A DNA stretch of 64,000 nucleotides from Edolisoma coerulescens (taxonomy: Eukaryota > Chordata > Aves > Passeriformes > Campephagidae): positions 1,697,812-1,761,811 of the forward strand of contig VWZW01002760.1 in assembly GCA_013397115.1 (NCBI GenBank). The letters are read 5' to 3'. A model generated the notes under the pieces. That model ran no database searches and had not been told where the DNA came from. It saw only the letters and a program-made list of their open reading frames with translations. The position numbers and the translations under genes are program-made. Numbering within the stretch: the stretch's first letter is position 1; every line of letters starts with the position of its first letter. Shown here piece after piece: positions 26,601-41,600 of the stretch.

Positions 26601-29600
26601 GTTTGCTGGCTACAAACCAGTGCTGCCCTTTCCTTACTGGAACACCAGAGACTGTTCTCAGAAATAGTTCCCTTGGAGAGCTGCCCACAGCCCTCACTCA
26701 CAGCCTACATGCAGGGGGTTTCTGATACTCCTTGGGATTGTTGTGGTGTTGTTACGGGCTGCTCATGAGCCAGCTCAGGTGCCTCCCTAGGGGCTTCCAG
26801 CTGGAGTGTAAGGAGAGGCAGTGGGGGATTTGTCTACCCAGCAGATGAATTTTTGTCACTTAAGCACAAAGAATTGCTGGGATAAGGTTTTCTATGACAT
26901 TGTTTTCTGAACTCATCAGCTGGTCCTGATGTCAAGTCTTCTACAGAAGTGACAGCCAAGAGAAGGCTCAGAACTACTGTTTCTTGAGTAAGGCTGAAAA
27001 CTGCTGCTTCCACTGAAGCTTAAGAGACTTTGAACCACTTGGCCAGATGCAAACACCTATAAATACTCTGAACCCATTCCTCAGGTACAGCAGAGCTCTG
27101 ACCACATGATTCAGGATGCAGCAGGAGAGATGCATGATTTGGGATGTAGCTGGAGGCTGTGACTCCCTCTGAGATGAGACTTAAAACAGCCTTAGGGCTG
27201 CTTCTAGCTGGGCCAGCTGCAGCTGTCCCCTGGGATCAGTGCTGCTGGGTTGAGAGAGCTGTGTGCTGCTCCCATTTCCCTGTCTTCCTGCCTCTGGCAT
27301 TTCTAATTTGGAGCTCATAGTTGCAGGGTAGAGTTGCCTCGCTGGCTATCTGTTTTCCTGGAGTTTCCCTATATGCAGGAATCACAGCCTCCCAGCTGGC
27401 ATCAGCCACCTACTCTGTCCCTGTAACCTTGCTGTTCACATTTTTGATGTGCACCAACAGCACCTCCTCCCATCTGGGAAGTCTGGTTCCACTTGGGAAG
27501 TAGCAGACCTGGTGATACTCATCTGAGGGTAGATGAGCACAAGGAGACCATCTGTGTTTTAAACAAAAGGGTGTTTGGTGCAGGGTAGATTTGCTGAGTG
27601 TGGTGGGAGCACCTTCTCATCTCTGAGAACAGGGGGTGGGACACAGGATGACGATCACATGGAGGACAGACCTGTCAAGCCTCTTGTGTCCTGTGAGGTT
27701 TTGATTACCTGGCTTTTGCTTCTGAGTGTCTTTTCCCTTTGCAGTGCAGTGTCACAGCCTCCTTCCAGTGCCATGAGCCCGTGAAATGGGCACAACTGGT
27801 CAGTTCTTTCAGAATCCTGACTGCCTCTGGTGAGGAGATGGAGCAGTTGGGCCTGGCACCTGCCCTGGTGAAGGATCATGCATGTGGGGCCAGAGAGTGG
27901 CTGAGAAATTAGAGAAGGGTGCAAGGCTGGGGTGAGGTGGTAACAGAGCCTTTCAAGCTGCCTGTGGCTGATTTCAGTGGTGGGTACTCGTTATTAAAAC
28001 ATTCCATAGCAGACTGGGTATGAGTTCACATCTGAACTAGAACAACTGATCAGTGCTCTTGTTTCAAAGTTGTGTTTTTTACAATTGTATCCTTAAACTT
28101 GCCTTTACTGAAGAGTTGACCTGAGTTGTGTAACCAGGTTTGGTGACTTTTCCTCACCTCTGTCCGCCTTCCATTCTCCTCCCTGCTCTGTCTTTGGGTA
28201 CCTCCTGCTTGTTTAGTTATTTCCCAGAGTTTTACCATTGTAGATTTATAATCCTTTATCAGGGCAGCTTGTATGACAGTGATGACTGGTGCCTCTGGGA
28301 TTCAGGTAATTTTAGTATAGCATAGGTGGAAAGAGGATTTCCTTTTGAGAAAGGAGTTTAAAATCCCAGGAGTTTCCATGCCAAATTTAGAACTTTTTTT
28401 TTTACCCTTGTATCCAATGAGAGCATGAAGGAGAGGGTGAAAAAGCACAATGTGGAGTTAAAAAAAAATTATATTATTTAAATAAGTTTGAATGAACCTG
28501 GTTCCAAAATGTCTTAGTGATTTATGGACATCAATCTTATTTGGAGATTACCGGGAGCTGTTTGTTTGAGGCATAAGTACATGTTTGCCAGTCTGCCCAT
28601 CTGTCACCTTTCCAACTCCTGACTGTATCAGAACAACTCCATCACTCTATCAAAATTCAGCTCTGTGATTAACTTCTACCTTGTATTTGTTTTCACTTTT
28701 TTTTCCCCTCTTCAGACAAGTGAGAGACAGACTAAAGCAGCAAGTTTTTGAGATGACTGAGAAATTTCCAGGCTTCAGACCAGGACTCGCCATCTTGCAG
28801 GTATTGTTTGCTTTAATGACAACTACAGAAAATATGAGTTGCTTTGCAGTGGTAAGGGCACAGCTGATGAGCTTCATCAAAGCTGCCTTGCAGTTGGTAG
28901 CATTTTATAAGGAACAGATGACCTGATGGTAACACAGTCCTGTTATGTCATTTTGCCAAGCGTCAGGGCCCAAAAATTTTTGGTGGTTTTTCAGTTGTTT
29001 TATTTCCTTCTCTAGACCCTGTTCTCTGTTGGAGTGTTGTGTTTATGAAATGGTGAAATCAAGCTGCTTGCCTATTAAAAGTGAGCAGTGCTTGTAGACT
29101 CTATTCCAAATCTCTGCACTTGAGTGAGCCCCGAACTCTGGCAGCTTTCAGAGATGTGTTTGTATTAGAAATGCTCCACATGGGATGTTTGTTAAGTGAT
29201 TTGGTCTGCTGTTATGTCAAAACATGGGAGAGATAAGAGGGGCAGAGGAGGGGAGGGAATCCAAACAAAACTAAAGCTACCTTTGGCCAAGATGACTTTG
29301 AGTGCAGGGGATGGAACAACATCCAGTTGCAGAATTGGATATCTCTCAGAAGTGAGTAAGTGTTAGAGTCTGCGCAGAAATGCTTGCAGAGGTAAAAAGC
29401 ACTTGTCAAGTACAGGGGTTTGACCTGTGGCAGTATTTTTTTCCTCTGCAGCTATAAAAAATGGGAACTCTTAGTGCTTAGGTCAGAAGGTGACTAGCAG
29501 TAGCAAGTGTCATGTAACAGGAAGGAATTGTGTGTCCACAAAGGACTGGGGGAATGTAAGTGGCTGCTTAGAGAAGTGACTTTAGTCCTTATTCAGTGTT

Positions 29601-32600
29601 TTGGGCTCCTGCAGAGCTTTTGGTGCCTGTCTGTGGATTGCAGTGCTAATACCACCGTAGCACACAAAGGCCATGCTCCTCTTCGATGCCAGGAACAAAT
29701 GTGTGCTTGTGTTTTGGGATTCTTTCCTGGTTTTCTTTTCCATTAGCTTTAAGATCGTCTCTATAGAAAATTTGTCTGCGGGTGCTTAGAAGGAAGGAAG
29801 GAGGGTCTTTTATTTAAAATTTAGTAGTGCTTTGATGAAAGCTGCTGAACTGTTTGCCTCATAAACTGTCTTCAAAAATTGCTGTCTTGTAGCATTATTG
29901 GATTGTTTTCGTGGTGGGCCTGTATTCAGTCCTGGCTTGTCTCAGAGTCCTTTACAACCTGTTTGCCCTTTGGCTGTCTGGCACATTTGTAAGCTGCCAA
30001 AGTCTGGGCTTGGGCTTCATCTCCTCACACTAATATTTGCAGCCATCTATTTTTCAGTGAAGTCAGGACAATGAGCTGTTTCGGATACGTAGCACCCCAC
30101 ACATTATGTGCTCTTTACTTGGGAGGCATCTGGTGTCCTCTGAGCTCAGAGAATAAGTCTGTTAATCTTTGGCTTTTTGTTCTGAAGTCAGTAATTCTTT
30201 ATTCACACAATATATGTTTGCTGCTATCTCCTGCTTCTCTGCCCTGTATGAGGCAAACCTTTTCCTAAACCCAGCAGACTTTAGGGGGAGACAGCCCCTT
30301 TATCTATGCCCAGGGAGGAAGAACCAGTGTGTTCTGGAGGATCAGGTAATGCAGTCACCCCTGCATCTTGTAATCTATGTGAGAACCAGGGATGGCTCCC
30401 ATGTACCAAGGAACAGGGTTTCAAGAGCTTCCTTATCAGCTTTTCCTTATTTAACCCCTATTTTTTTAAGGTTAGGAGTATTACCTTTAACAAAACATAC
30501 TGGATGATGCAAGTGGTCTCCTGAAATGCAGCTGTACTGTAAGCACCCAATACTGCCAAAAAGTGCAGGCATTTGTTCCACTTGCTGCTTTCTCTTTGTG
30601 CATCACTTTGTCCTTGTTTTGTTTTTTTTGTTTGGCAGGGAAATTCTCAAGTTTCAAAACAACAGTGGAGGAAATGTCTCCATCAAAGCACACATGTGCA
30701 TAAAATTAAGATTCCTGGGTATCAAAGAGGCCCAACTTTTCTGAAAGCCTTAATTAGATAATTGAATGTTATCAGCACCTGCTGATCATTTTAATTAGCT
30801 AAGGATTTAACTTTCTCAGATCAGATGGCAGGCAATGTTTTCTGCTTTGGCGACCACTGTGTTTCTAAGGTTTTTCAACAGGTGCAAATGGTCTTTGTGT
30901 AGGAGATCAGACAACTTGTCTTTAGCTGCCTCTTACTTGAAAGAACTTCCTGTTAGCTCCAGCTGCTTATATCCTCTATCAGTGTGTTTTACAGTTATTC
31001 AGGAATAACTCCATGTCCTTGATGTAGATCCAAGGAAGCTGAGGGTTAAGCCCATCTCGTGCTGTGTCTGGGTCTCTATTCTGTGCTGTAATTCAACTGT
31101 CTTTTCATCCTTAGGTTGGAAATCGGGATGATTCGAACCTCTACATTAACATGAAGCTGAAGGCTGCTGCTGAGGTAATGCCTGGACTTTCAGGACTACT
31201 TTTTACCCTCCTACAGTTGGTCAAATCTGAATATGAAAAACCAGATGCAAGTCAAATAGTTTTGTCTAAGCTTTACCAGTATTGGAGGAACCAGTGTTGG
31301 CCTGAGTTCTCTGTTACAAGGATATAGTGCAGGTGTGTAACCTCAGAGCCAAATGGGGTGCTCTGGTCACAGCAGTGTGGGTTGGTGCCACTTTTTGTGT
31401 GATCATCACAGATTATATTTGTCTGAAGTGCTGATGTCTTTCCTGACCTGTGGCCTTGTCCTTATCTTCCCTGAATGTCTTGTGCCTGCAGTTGCCTTGT
31501 GCTTGTCAGAGGTATAACATTACATGCTACAACAGGGCAGGAACACAGATGAGTCCACTTTTCCCTAGGTGGTACCTGGCATTTCTGCTGGCATTTTAAG
31601 GCAGTGTGCTGTCAAGCAAAGTTGATGTTGTTCATGTCAAAAGGTGAATAGGACAGTTAAAGGACAGACTAAGTAGGCAAAGCACTAATCCTTCTTTGAT
31701 GGTATTTCTAAATTGTAGGACTTGCAGCCTCAGGAACAGGAGATAGACCTGGGAAATGTGACAGAATGCAGCTGTGATTTAACTGGATAGCTAGATTAGC
31801 CATATCAATTGGATGTCAATTCAGAAATCAGATAATTTCTTGTTATTCTCATTTGCAGATCGGGATCAGCGCCAATCACATAAAACTGCCAAACACAGCA
31901 ACAGAAGCTGATGTAAGTAATATAGCCAGTGATGAAAAAATACATAACTTTGGTTTTGAGCTCAAGGTATCTTTGCCCTGTCGTTGTATAAAAAAGGACT
32001 ACTTGCCTATTGATATTAACTAATGAAAAAAGAGTTGGAACGTGGTGAGGTGTTTTTGTGGTTTTTTTAAAGAAAACGAAAACACTACAGTGTAAAATTT
32101 TGAGACTTTTAGAGCTTTTTTTTTAAATAAAAAATGTAAGTGGTTTATACTTTTTGGTGGAAAAACTAAACATAAAGTGCATATCTTTTAATCCAGGTTG
32201 GATTATGTTTTTTCCTTTGTGTCAGTCGTATTTCAGTTTATAAGCCATTAGTGTTTTGGTCTTTGCTGTTGTAGGTGCTCAAGTGCATTGCCTCTTTGAA
32301 TGCAGACCCAGCTGTCCATGGCTTTATAGTGCAGCTGCCGCTCGACTCCAACAAACCCATCAACACAGAAAAAATAACCAATGCTGTTGCACCTGAGAAG
32401 GATGTGGATGGGTAAACTGAGTTCACCCCTGGAGAGCATGACAGCTACTCCAGAAAGAAACCTCTTTTATTTATTTTCTCTTGAGCAGTGAGGGTGGGTA
32501 TCTTACTTGGCCTTTATTCTTTCAAAATACAGCTTAAGTAGCATCAATGCTGGGAAACTCTCTAGAGGGGACCTTGGAGACTGCTTTATTCCTTGTACAC

Positions 32601-35600
32601 CAAAGGGATGCATGGAACTTATCAGGCAGACAGGTAAGGAGGTTTCATACATTATTCATGAGTGCAGTAGTCTTCAATAAGTGTAGAAATTACACACATT
32701 GCAAGGCTCTGCTTCACAACTTCTGCTGAGATACCCATTTCATCTCTGCTGCCTTAGATAGTAAAAGAACTAGATTAAAATGGTCTTGCCTTCCTCCCTC
32801 CCAAATGCAATTCCCTACCACACACAACAAAGAAAAATAGTATGCTGAAGTTCCAGGGCCAGACTTAAACTGACCAAGACTCCAGAGCTGTTTGAGTTAG
32901 TGTGTACCAGGCTGCACAGTGACCTCTTTTTTGCTCTCTCTGTGGTGCAGGTGTCCAGGTGGCAGGGAAGAGAGCCGTGGTGATCGGTCGCAGTAAGATC
33001 GTGGGTGCTCCCATGCACGACCTGCTGCTCTGGAATAACGCAACAGTCACCACGTGCCATTCCAAGACCTCCACCCTGGCTGAGGAGGTAAGGGCAGGCT
33101 GGAGTTACTTGTTCCAGGCCACTGCTGCTCCATGCACATTGCTGCTCAGCATGTTGCTGCTGTGAGTCATTAGGTCTGGGGTGTCTTTCATCTGAATTGG
33201 TTTCCCAGTCCTGCTCATTGCGTGGTTATGTAAATACTTCTGCTGGAATAGGATCTTGATTATTTTTGGGACTTAATTAGAGGGGTTTAATTATAACAAT
33301 AAAATTATTATTTTTGTTGTCTTTGAGCAAGTGCTGAGAATTTAATTATCCCTTCCTAGTCTCCATGTAGGGCTTGGCAAAACAGCATATGTTTTTGTTG
33401 TTTTGGGGTTTTTTTACTGAAAAGGCCAGGTGAGGTCTTCTGCTCTAATGGCTGAGAAATGTTAGGCCAGATGATTTCTCGGTTGGTTTGTTTTTTTCAG
33501 TGGATTTTCTATGACAGGGAGTTGGTACCATTTTCCTCTTCAGCAGTGAGAGTGACAGAAATAGTGTTTTGCTGTGCTGCCACCTACTTGGATTTCGTAG
33601 AGCCATCAGCACTGCCAGGCTCTGTAGGCAAGTATTAAAGCTGAAAAGGGAGTAGGAGTGTTTGAATATAACTCGCAAAGTAGATCAGAAACACTGCAAT
33701 GCTTCATGCCGTTAAGTTGCTGTTCAGTAAGACCATCATTAGGTTGACTAAAAATTGAAATACTAATACTTAATGAAATCTTAAAAATAGTTAGCCTCCC
33801 TTGAAGATTAAAAGAAAAAAATTCCAAGGGATAGCAGCTTCCTAAGCAAATGTGAATGAAGCAGTGCAGGAACTGACAACGAGCTTTAGTCTGAGTCTTT
33901 AACACCAGCTTCATGACTGGATCTGTCAAATTTACTGAGTAGTCCCTGAATGAATATTAGTGCTGAAATACAGTCAGCTTCCCCTGGAGTTGTGTGTTAT
34001 GCAGTCCTGGACATGAAAAGTACAAGACAGTGCTGTCACAAGTGAAGTGCTGCTTAGTTCTGTGCAGGGGTTGTTCTTGGCTGAACGAGATGAGTTCTTG
34101 CTGTCTGATGAGTGCTGGGTATATTTCTAGCACTGAATGTGCAGGGATATTTGAAGGGAGGAAGAGAAGAATATTCAGAAGGCTTTAATTTTATCTAAAT
34201 GTAGCCTGTATGATCCACTTGGGAATCATGGATGAGTTCAGAGGAGGTTGTGAAGTGTTGACTAGCAATAGTTCAGGGTAGGAGTGTGAAAAGAGGCCAT
34301 AATTTCTAGCTGCAGGAATTTGTCCTTGCCAAGGAACTGGCAGCTACCTTCAACTGCTGACAGTGCCCTTCCATGCCTCCAGTGGCAGTGGGTGAGCACA
34401 GTTTCACTGCAGCTGAAGCTGATCTAAGTTGCTGCAGAAGCAGCTCTGCATTTTCCCATTGCCAGTGTGTTACACAGTTGTTTGTTGTTTTTTAAATTTT
34501 TTTGTAGGTTGGCAAAGCTGATATCCTGGTGGTTGCAGCTGGTAGAGCTGAAATGGTAAAAGGTGAATGGATCAAGCCTGGTGCAATTGTAATAGACTGT
34601 GGAATTAACCACGTGCCAGGTGTGTGGGTAATGTATAACAAGTGGGGATGTGTTTGTTTGTATATAAATGCAGTTGCTAAGTTCATGAATACTGTTTCCT
34701 TGGTGTCTCTGGTCCACATGGACTTCTTTCTCTTGTAAGTCTGTCTTAATTAGTGATGGCAACCTCTGACCATGCCAAAGTCAAGAAAACACTGGTCTGA
34801 AGTACTCTCCTAAAGCAGATCAGTGGCAGTTTTGATTCTGCTTTCAACAAGGCTAATGATTAACAGAGGAAAGAGGAGGCCTAAGATATATTGCAACAGA
34901 ATATCTATTTAATTTGCCCCAGCTACATAGTGAAGTCTTGTCGGTGTTGTCACTTCGGAGCACGCGGCTTTGCTGTCATTAGTTCGTGGTTGGATCTGAT
35001 GAAGCTGTTCTCTTTGAAATACAGAAATGACAAGCAGTCTCTTAAAGTAGCTGTGGATTTGTTGAATCACAGCATTAACTTCTTAGGCGTGAATGGCTGT
35101 TGTCTTGAAACAAAGCAGATTGTGCAAGAGTATTGGTGACAATGGCTTAGGCATAGAATAAAGTGCTTTAACATAATGGATTTTAGAGTAGGGTTTCACT
35201 TAGCTGCTCCTTGCTTGTAAAGATGGTACAGACAGTCTGGCAATTTCTGTTTTCATCTCATTTTAAATCCAAATTACAGATATTGAATGATATGGAAAAT
35301 TAGTCACTCTTCTGTGCTACACCCACAAGGCTTTTAAAAGGTAGTTTTCATAATTAATCAGTCATTTTGTTGCCATTATTTAACAGAATGTAAAGAAATT
35401 TCTGTTCAGTGGTCTTGTTACTCAAAGTTGACATTCAGCTGCATTTAAAAACATTAGTCCTCTATCTAATTAAAATTAAAAAGTCATCTGCTGTTGCTGT
35501 TTGTTGCTTGATGTTTTTGTTCCAAGCTACCCAAACTTAGGCCATTTGCCAAAACCCACAGGGTCACTGCTGGTGTGCATGAAGCAGGATGGAGTCTCCC

Positions 35601-38600
35601 CAGCTGACATGTCGCAAATAAAACCCCCATTGTGTTTCTGATATATGATGGTATGACCTTTTTTTCAGGCTTTATGTGAACAACTGCATCTCTGAGGACA
35701 CGTCCCTGTTCCTTAGCAATTAGCCTGCCTTGAGCAGTGCACTGATATCTGAGTTTCTTGTGCACCCAGCCCAGTCAATGTCACATGGACTACACCTAAT
35801 GGCACTGAGATTTGATAAATGAGACTTGATAGAGTATCATGGAAATTGTCACATCTTGAAATGATGGATGCCACAGACTCTTTTTTTTTTTTTTTCCTGT
35901 GGTTTTCTGAAGCTGCTGAGTTTTCCTGACTTTTTTTTCTCTCTGGTATGTTGCTAAAAAGTTTTCAGATGAATCTTTTGGGAAGTGAGTACCAGAACTG
36001 TGGGAATTTCAGTGCTACAGAAAGAACAGCAGCCTGTTTGCTGGCTTCTCCAGCTAGGTCACTGTACAGATAGAATATTGCTGCCAGCTGTGATGGTGCT
36101 TTGAATGTCATAGGGTGAGAGAGCACATACATCTTAGCACAGGTGTGAGTGCACCCAGCTTGGTGCCTCCCAGGTGCAGCTGTGAGTTGCAGCTGGAGGA
36201 CGTGGCAATCTCTGGATATGCCTTCTGTTTGCTAGTCAGGCAGATCCCAATCTGATTTATGAGGACATTAACCTCCTGCAGTCTTGCCAAGTTGGAGTTA
36301 GGACAAGTTACAGCCATGGAGCACCATACAAATGCAGCTGTTGTGCTTTTGAATGGAGGGTGGCCTGAATACTCCCAAGGGTGCTGGTTTGGAGGCTGGA
36401 AGAGACACTTCAGCCACATCTGGCTTTGTGTTCGTGTGTACTGCAATGAACAGAATTGCTTCCAGGTCTCCAGGTAGGCAGAGAGGAAAAAACAATCTCC
36501 TAAAACCTGGACTAGAGCAGACAAGTGTCTCTTACTTTCCAGCCTGGATTGTATTTGACTCTCCCCACTGCTGCAGTTGGAGGGCTGGTCCAGCAAATAC
36601 TCTGAATGCCTTATTCCAGGCCTGTAGAAGTTGCTTTGCTACAGAAAGGGAACACAGTGCAGGTAGAAGATATTCCCAGAGATGGCAGTCCCTGGAATGT
36701 CCCTCTCTGAATCCTGATGGAGGAAGCAACTCTGTTCTAAGTTCTCTGCTATGGGATTTTGCAGCCCTTGGCTAACAAGGAGCCTTGAAAGTGCAATGTA
36801 AGAGCAGCTTTTTTGCAACATGGTTATAGTGTCACTGATACTCCCTGTAACTAGTTTGTATTTTTTAAGAGTGGGATGATGAATACTGAGAAGGTGAAAT
36901 TATGGGGAGAGATAGCAAGTATTGTACGTGAGCTTTCTTTCAGAAGAGTATTTTGCAGGTAATTGAACAGCTCCTAGGCTGTGCTCAGCAGTGCTTGGCC
37001 TGAGGTGCAGATGCAGAAGCAGGGACTGGGGGGTTGCTTGGCATGTGCTCATCTCTGTGTCTGTGTAACAGATGAGGCAGTTTGGAGTGCCAGCTTGTTT
37101 TCTTCGTTCTTGGGCCAAGAGCCTTCCTGGCCAGGATGGCTGATGAGCCTGCTTGGCATCCTTGGAAGAAAGTAAAATTACATTATTTACCTTTTGCAGC
37201 CTTAATTAAATCGGTCTCTAGGGGGGAAGGCCAGACTGGTCTGCAGCTCAGGCAGCAAAGCTGACAGTGGCTGCAGAAACACTGGTTAACAGCTGCGATG
37301 CTGTTCAGGCTTTGAGCTTTAGGGAGAAGCAGCGTTGCTTAAAACACACAGCAAAGCATCCAAGCTGCTAATTGTCAGTAACAATGCAGCTAAAAAATAA
37401 TGTTGGCAGGAGCTGCTTTTGTTCTCTCTTTGGTTGTAACATAATCAGCTGTTGAGGAGTTTGGTTTCTCTTCCACTCCTCCCCCTCACCAGATGTATAT
37501 GAAAGTTATTGATTGTGTTCTGTTCAAACATACACTGATTGTGTGCAATATAACATTTCAATATAACAACGTTAAAATCTATTTTCAGGTTTTCACACTG
37601 GTTAGAAGCTCCCTAGAGTCCTTTATCTGAAGTGAGAATCTGCCATTCTGGGAGCAACCTAAATTTTCTGGTTTTATGTGCTCTAATCAGTGACTTCCTT
37701 GGATGACTGTGCTAGCTTACTAATACATTTTGTCTCTTTCTCTCTTTATGGGTGAGCTTAAAGGTCACCACTGGAAAAAAGGGCTATGTCTGCTTCTAAA
37801 TTGTCAGGTGAAGTAGTGCAGCAGGATATAGCAAAATATTTTGCCTGAGAGAAAGATTATCCTACTGAAGCTTTCTTAAGCCACCTGTGAAGTTTGTTTT
37901 GACAAGACTGATCTCTGTGAACTGCAGTATTTACTGGTCCATCATTAAACTAGCAGTGATAATTGAAAAGCTCAGCACTTTCTGCCTTCAGTTTCTGTAA
38001 AGGCAGGTGATTTTATTCAACATAAGGCCCAGATGTCCCCCAAAATGGAGCAGAGCAAATGTAAAATCTGGGAGTTTGGAACCAGTCAGCCGTGTTTCAT
38101 CTCTCACCTCTTGTAGACTGTTGGTTTATATCTCATTCAAACTGCCCTGTGGGCCATGAGCCACTGAGAAAAGACTTGCATCCTCCAGGAAAGGGAGAGA
38201 TCTATCTGGCTGAGGATAAATGGTGCTTAATGGGGGGATGTGTTGCATGAGCTGTTGACACTCTCTGAGTGAAGTATGATGATAACAGCTTCATCCTGTG
38301 ATGTTGTCTTAGCTTCTTTATCTTTCTTTGCAGCTTCCTGGGTACTCAGCTTCTATTTTGTTTGCTCCAGCAGAATTAAGGACTTCAGCTTCAGTCAGTG
38401 CTGTCTCCTCTGTTGCTGTGGTGAAATGTGATGTGTAACTTACTTTTCTCCTTAAATCCCCAGACAGCACAAAGGCCAGTGGAAAAAGAGTTGTGGGAGA
38501 TGTGGCCTACAGTTCAGCAAAGGAAAAAGCTTCCTTCATCACCCCAGTTCCTGGTGGTGTTGGGCCTATGACTGTGGCCATGTTAATGCAGGTACTGAGC

Positions 38601-41600
38601 AGACTCTGGTCATCTTCTCTGTGTTTGATTTGGGGGATGTTGCTGCTGACTATCAGCACACTGCCCAAGCAGCTAGTACTCCTTTCTTGCTGTTGCAGAG
38701 ATGTAGTTAGGATTTCTAACTTCTAGTCCAGACAATTTGGATTCAGTTAACTGAAGAAGAAGGTGGACTTTAGGGAAGTGTCAGAACAGAAGTTTCTGGT
38801 TGGTTGGTTTTGGGGGGGTTGGCAGATTTTTTAGGGGGTTTTTGAGTGTGGTCGCTCAAAACCATAAGAAATGGGCTTGTCTTAAAATGTTCTGGCTGTA
38901 ATTCTGAAACTATCCATAGGGTGATTGGATAAAAAGGAGAGTAACAGTATAAACAGCTGCCTCTATTTTCATGCTTTGCTTAAGAGACCCTGCTGGCACA
39001 GAACACCCAAAAAAATCCAGCACACTGGAAGATTGGTAGAGAGATAGATATGGTGGGATCTTTTCTACTTAAGAAAACTGCAGGCAGAATCTCATTTTGG
39101 ATTATTAGCAAATGCTTTAATGAAAGCACTTTGGTTTAATCCCAAACTGAGACAGCTAGGAGGGGCAGACCTTTCTGGTCTCTTTGTTAACCAGTGTGGT
39201 TCATGCAGTGGTGGTTGCTATAATGCATTCCCATGCTCATTTTAGAGCACTGTGGAGAGTGCACAGCGTTTCCTGGAGAAGTTCCAGCCTGGAAAATGGA
39301 CCATCCAATACAACCAGCTTACCCTGAAGATGCCTGTTCCAAGGTAATGCTTTCAAATGAAACTACTGGCAGTATTGATGCAGTATAGTATTCACTTCTC
39401 TTCCCAGGCTTTGTGTATGTAGACTAGCTGGGATTGAAGTTTGGAGAGATTAGAGAGAAGGGACTCTTAAGTCTTCCTGAAGGATCAGAGCTGACCTGCA
39501 GTGGTGCTGTGATATCTCTTGAAGTGTAGTCAGCTTCACTGGGGTCATTCTGATAGTACTAAGGCTCAAACATGGACTTTCACAGACTTCAGGCCAGTTT
39601 AGATGGTTGCTGATTCAGGAAATAGTGAAAAACTTGTATTTTGGAAAATTTTCAGTCTGGCATGCCAAAATCCTAACATCTTCAAATAGGAGTTGTCAGC
39701 ATCAAGTCCCCAAGGAGCAGCTGAAAATATGCAGAATACCATATGGGATCATAACACATTGCCTACAAAAGGCATTTGGGGAAATGGGGACATTGGGGAG
39801 AGGGGTTGTTGTTTGGTTTGGGTTTTGCCTTTTTTCTTTATTTTTAAAAAGTCAACTCTGAGGATGTGTCTGTTCTAATGTACCTGATATTGGTGGGATT
39901 GATTCATTTAACGAAGGGGTTTAAAGGTTGAGTTCTAAATAGATGAGGTGTTTGTAGTTCATGCCATCCAGAAGCAGGGAATTTGCGGTAAGTCTTTGAC
40001 ATGTGAACTCATCTTGCTCTTTCTCTTTAAGTGATATTGAAATCTCACAGTCTTGCATGCCCAAGCCCATTGATCAAGTTGCAAAAGAAGTTGGCCTTTT
40101 CCCTGATGAGGTGGAGCTCTATGGCCAAACTAAAGCCAAGGTTCACCTCTCAGTTCTGAACCGTCTGAAGAACCAGCCAGATGGCAAATACGTCGTTGTT
40201 ACCGGGTACGTGCTTCCTGAACTGAGACATCACTTACAAGATGAAAAGAAATTTTATTAGCATGGCTTGTTGTTGTATTGTCTTTTGGTAGGGTGACTGT
40301 ATGGGGTGCTCTGGGTTTTAGTGAAAATGTAGTAGTTTGGGGAGTAGATTGATCCCTTGTGGCAAACAGTGGGAATATAGGTTAACATTTCTCTCCAGGA
40401 GATGAATTGTTTTGGTCTACAGGTCAGGGTTATGAAGGGTAGACTGGTTGCTAGCCAAACTTCTCCTGTTCTAGTAGCCTGCCTTCAGTAGGAACTAGCA
40501 AGTTGTTTCAGAGGAAAGTTGTCAGCAGTTATGTGATAATTTGCTAATCTCTTTCCAGTTTTGAACTGATGAAGACTGGCTGAAGTCTGAGTCAGTTCAG
40601 AATTTGAATTCCCATTAACTGCAATCACTGGGTGACTGTTTCATCCCTGGGATTTGATTCTCACCTGCTACAAGGGTGTAATTGTGTCTGTTTGGCTTTG
40701 TTGCTGCAGAATAACTCCCACTCCCCTGGGAGAGGGGAAGAGCACCACCACTGTTGGCCTTGTCCAAGCCTTAGGAGCACACCTTCACCAGAATGTCTTT
40801 GCCTGTGTTCGGCAGCCTTCTCAGGGGCCAACTTTTGGCATAAAAGGTATGATTGTTCTGTTACTTTCGGTTGGCCTAAATGGGCAAAGTGACATTCAGA
40901 AATATTATTGTGCTGCACTGTAGTTTTACATTATTTCTAGTTACCATTGCATTTATTTTAAGAAAAAAGAGCTTTGGGTAAGTTCTTCAGTTTTGTCTTC
41001 GAGGTACTGTGTTGGGATTTAAACTCAGCTGCTCAATGGTAGCTGCCCTCTTGGAGCCATTAAGCAAACAGATGTAACAGCACTCTGGGCTGGAGACACC
41101 GGGACTGGTGTGGTCTGACTGTTGTCTCTCTGCAGGTGGAGCTGCAGGTGGTGGCTATTGTCAAGTTGTCCCCATGGAAGAGGTAATTCTATGTACAAAG
41201 AAAGCTTCATTGCACTTACAGCTCACAGACCTTAAAGAGATACTGCAGTCAGATAACTTAGAAAATCTATAAGTTTATGACCTAGTGTAGCACTTGTAAG
41301 AACTGGGTCCTTGATTTCAGCAAAGCTTTTTATTTTAGCAAACAGTCATCCTTGGCTTGTTTCAGAGGCATGCCTTCATGGTAAGGGAACTTCATGGAGC
41401 TGAGAATTCCCAGTTCCTCAGTTCCCTCCTCTTCTCTGCCTTGAATTGCTGTATACCCTGGAGCAAAGTACATCCTGTGCCTCATTTTCCCATTGCTGAA
41501 ATGAAGATGATAATGGTTTAATGCATTTTGGAAGAATATTGCATAGTTCTGTCAGTTGCGGTGGCCACTGACTCTTTCTGTGAGCTATTTTGGTGTACTT

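Noticed and set aside
36108..36596. Antisense 162-codon frame inside intron 8
   Set aside because: No domain signature or repeat match, inside an intron of an active gene. Treated as chance.
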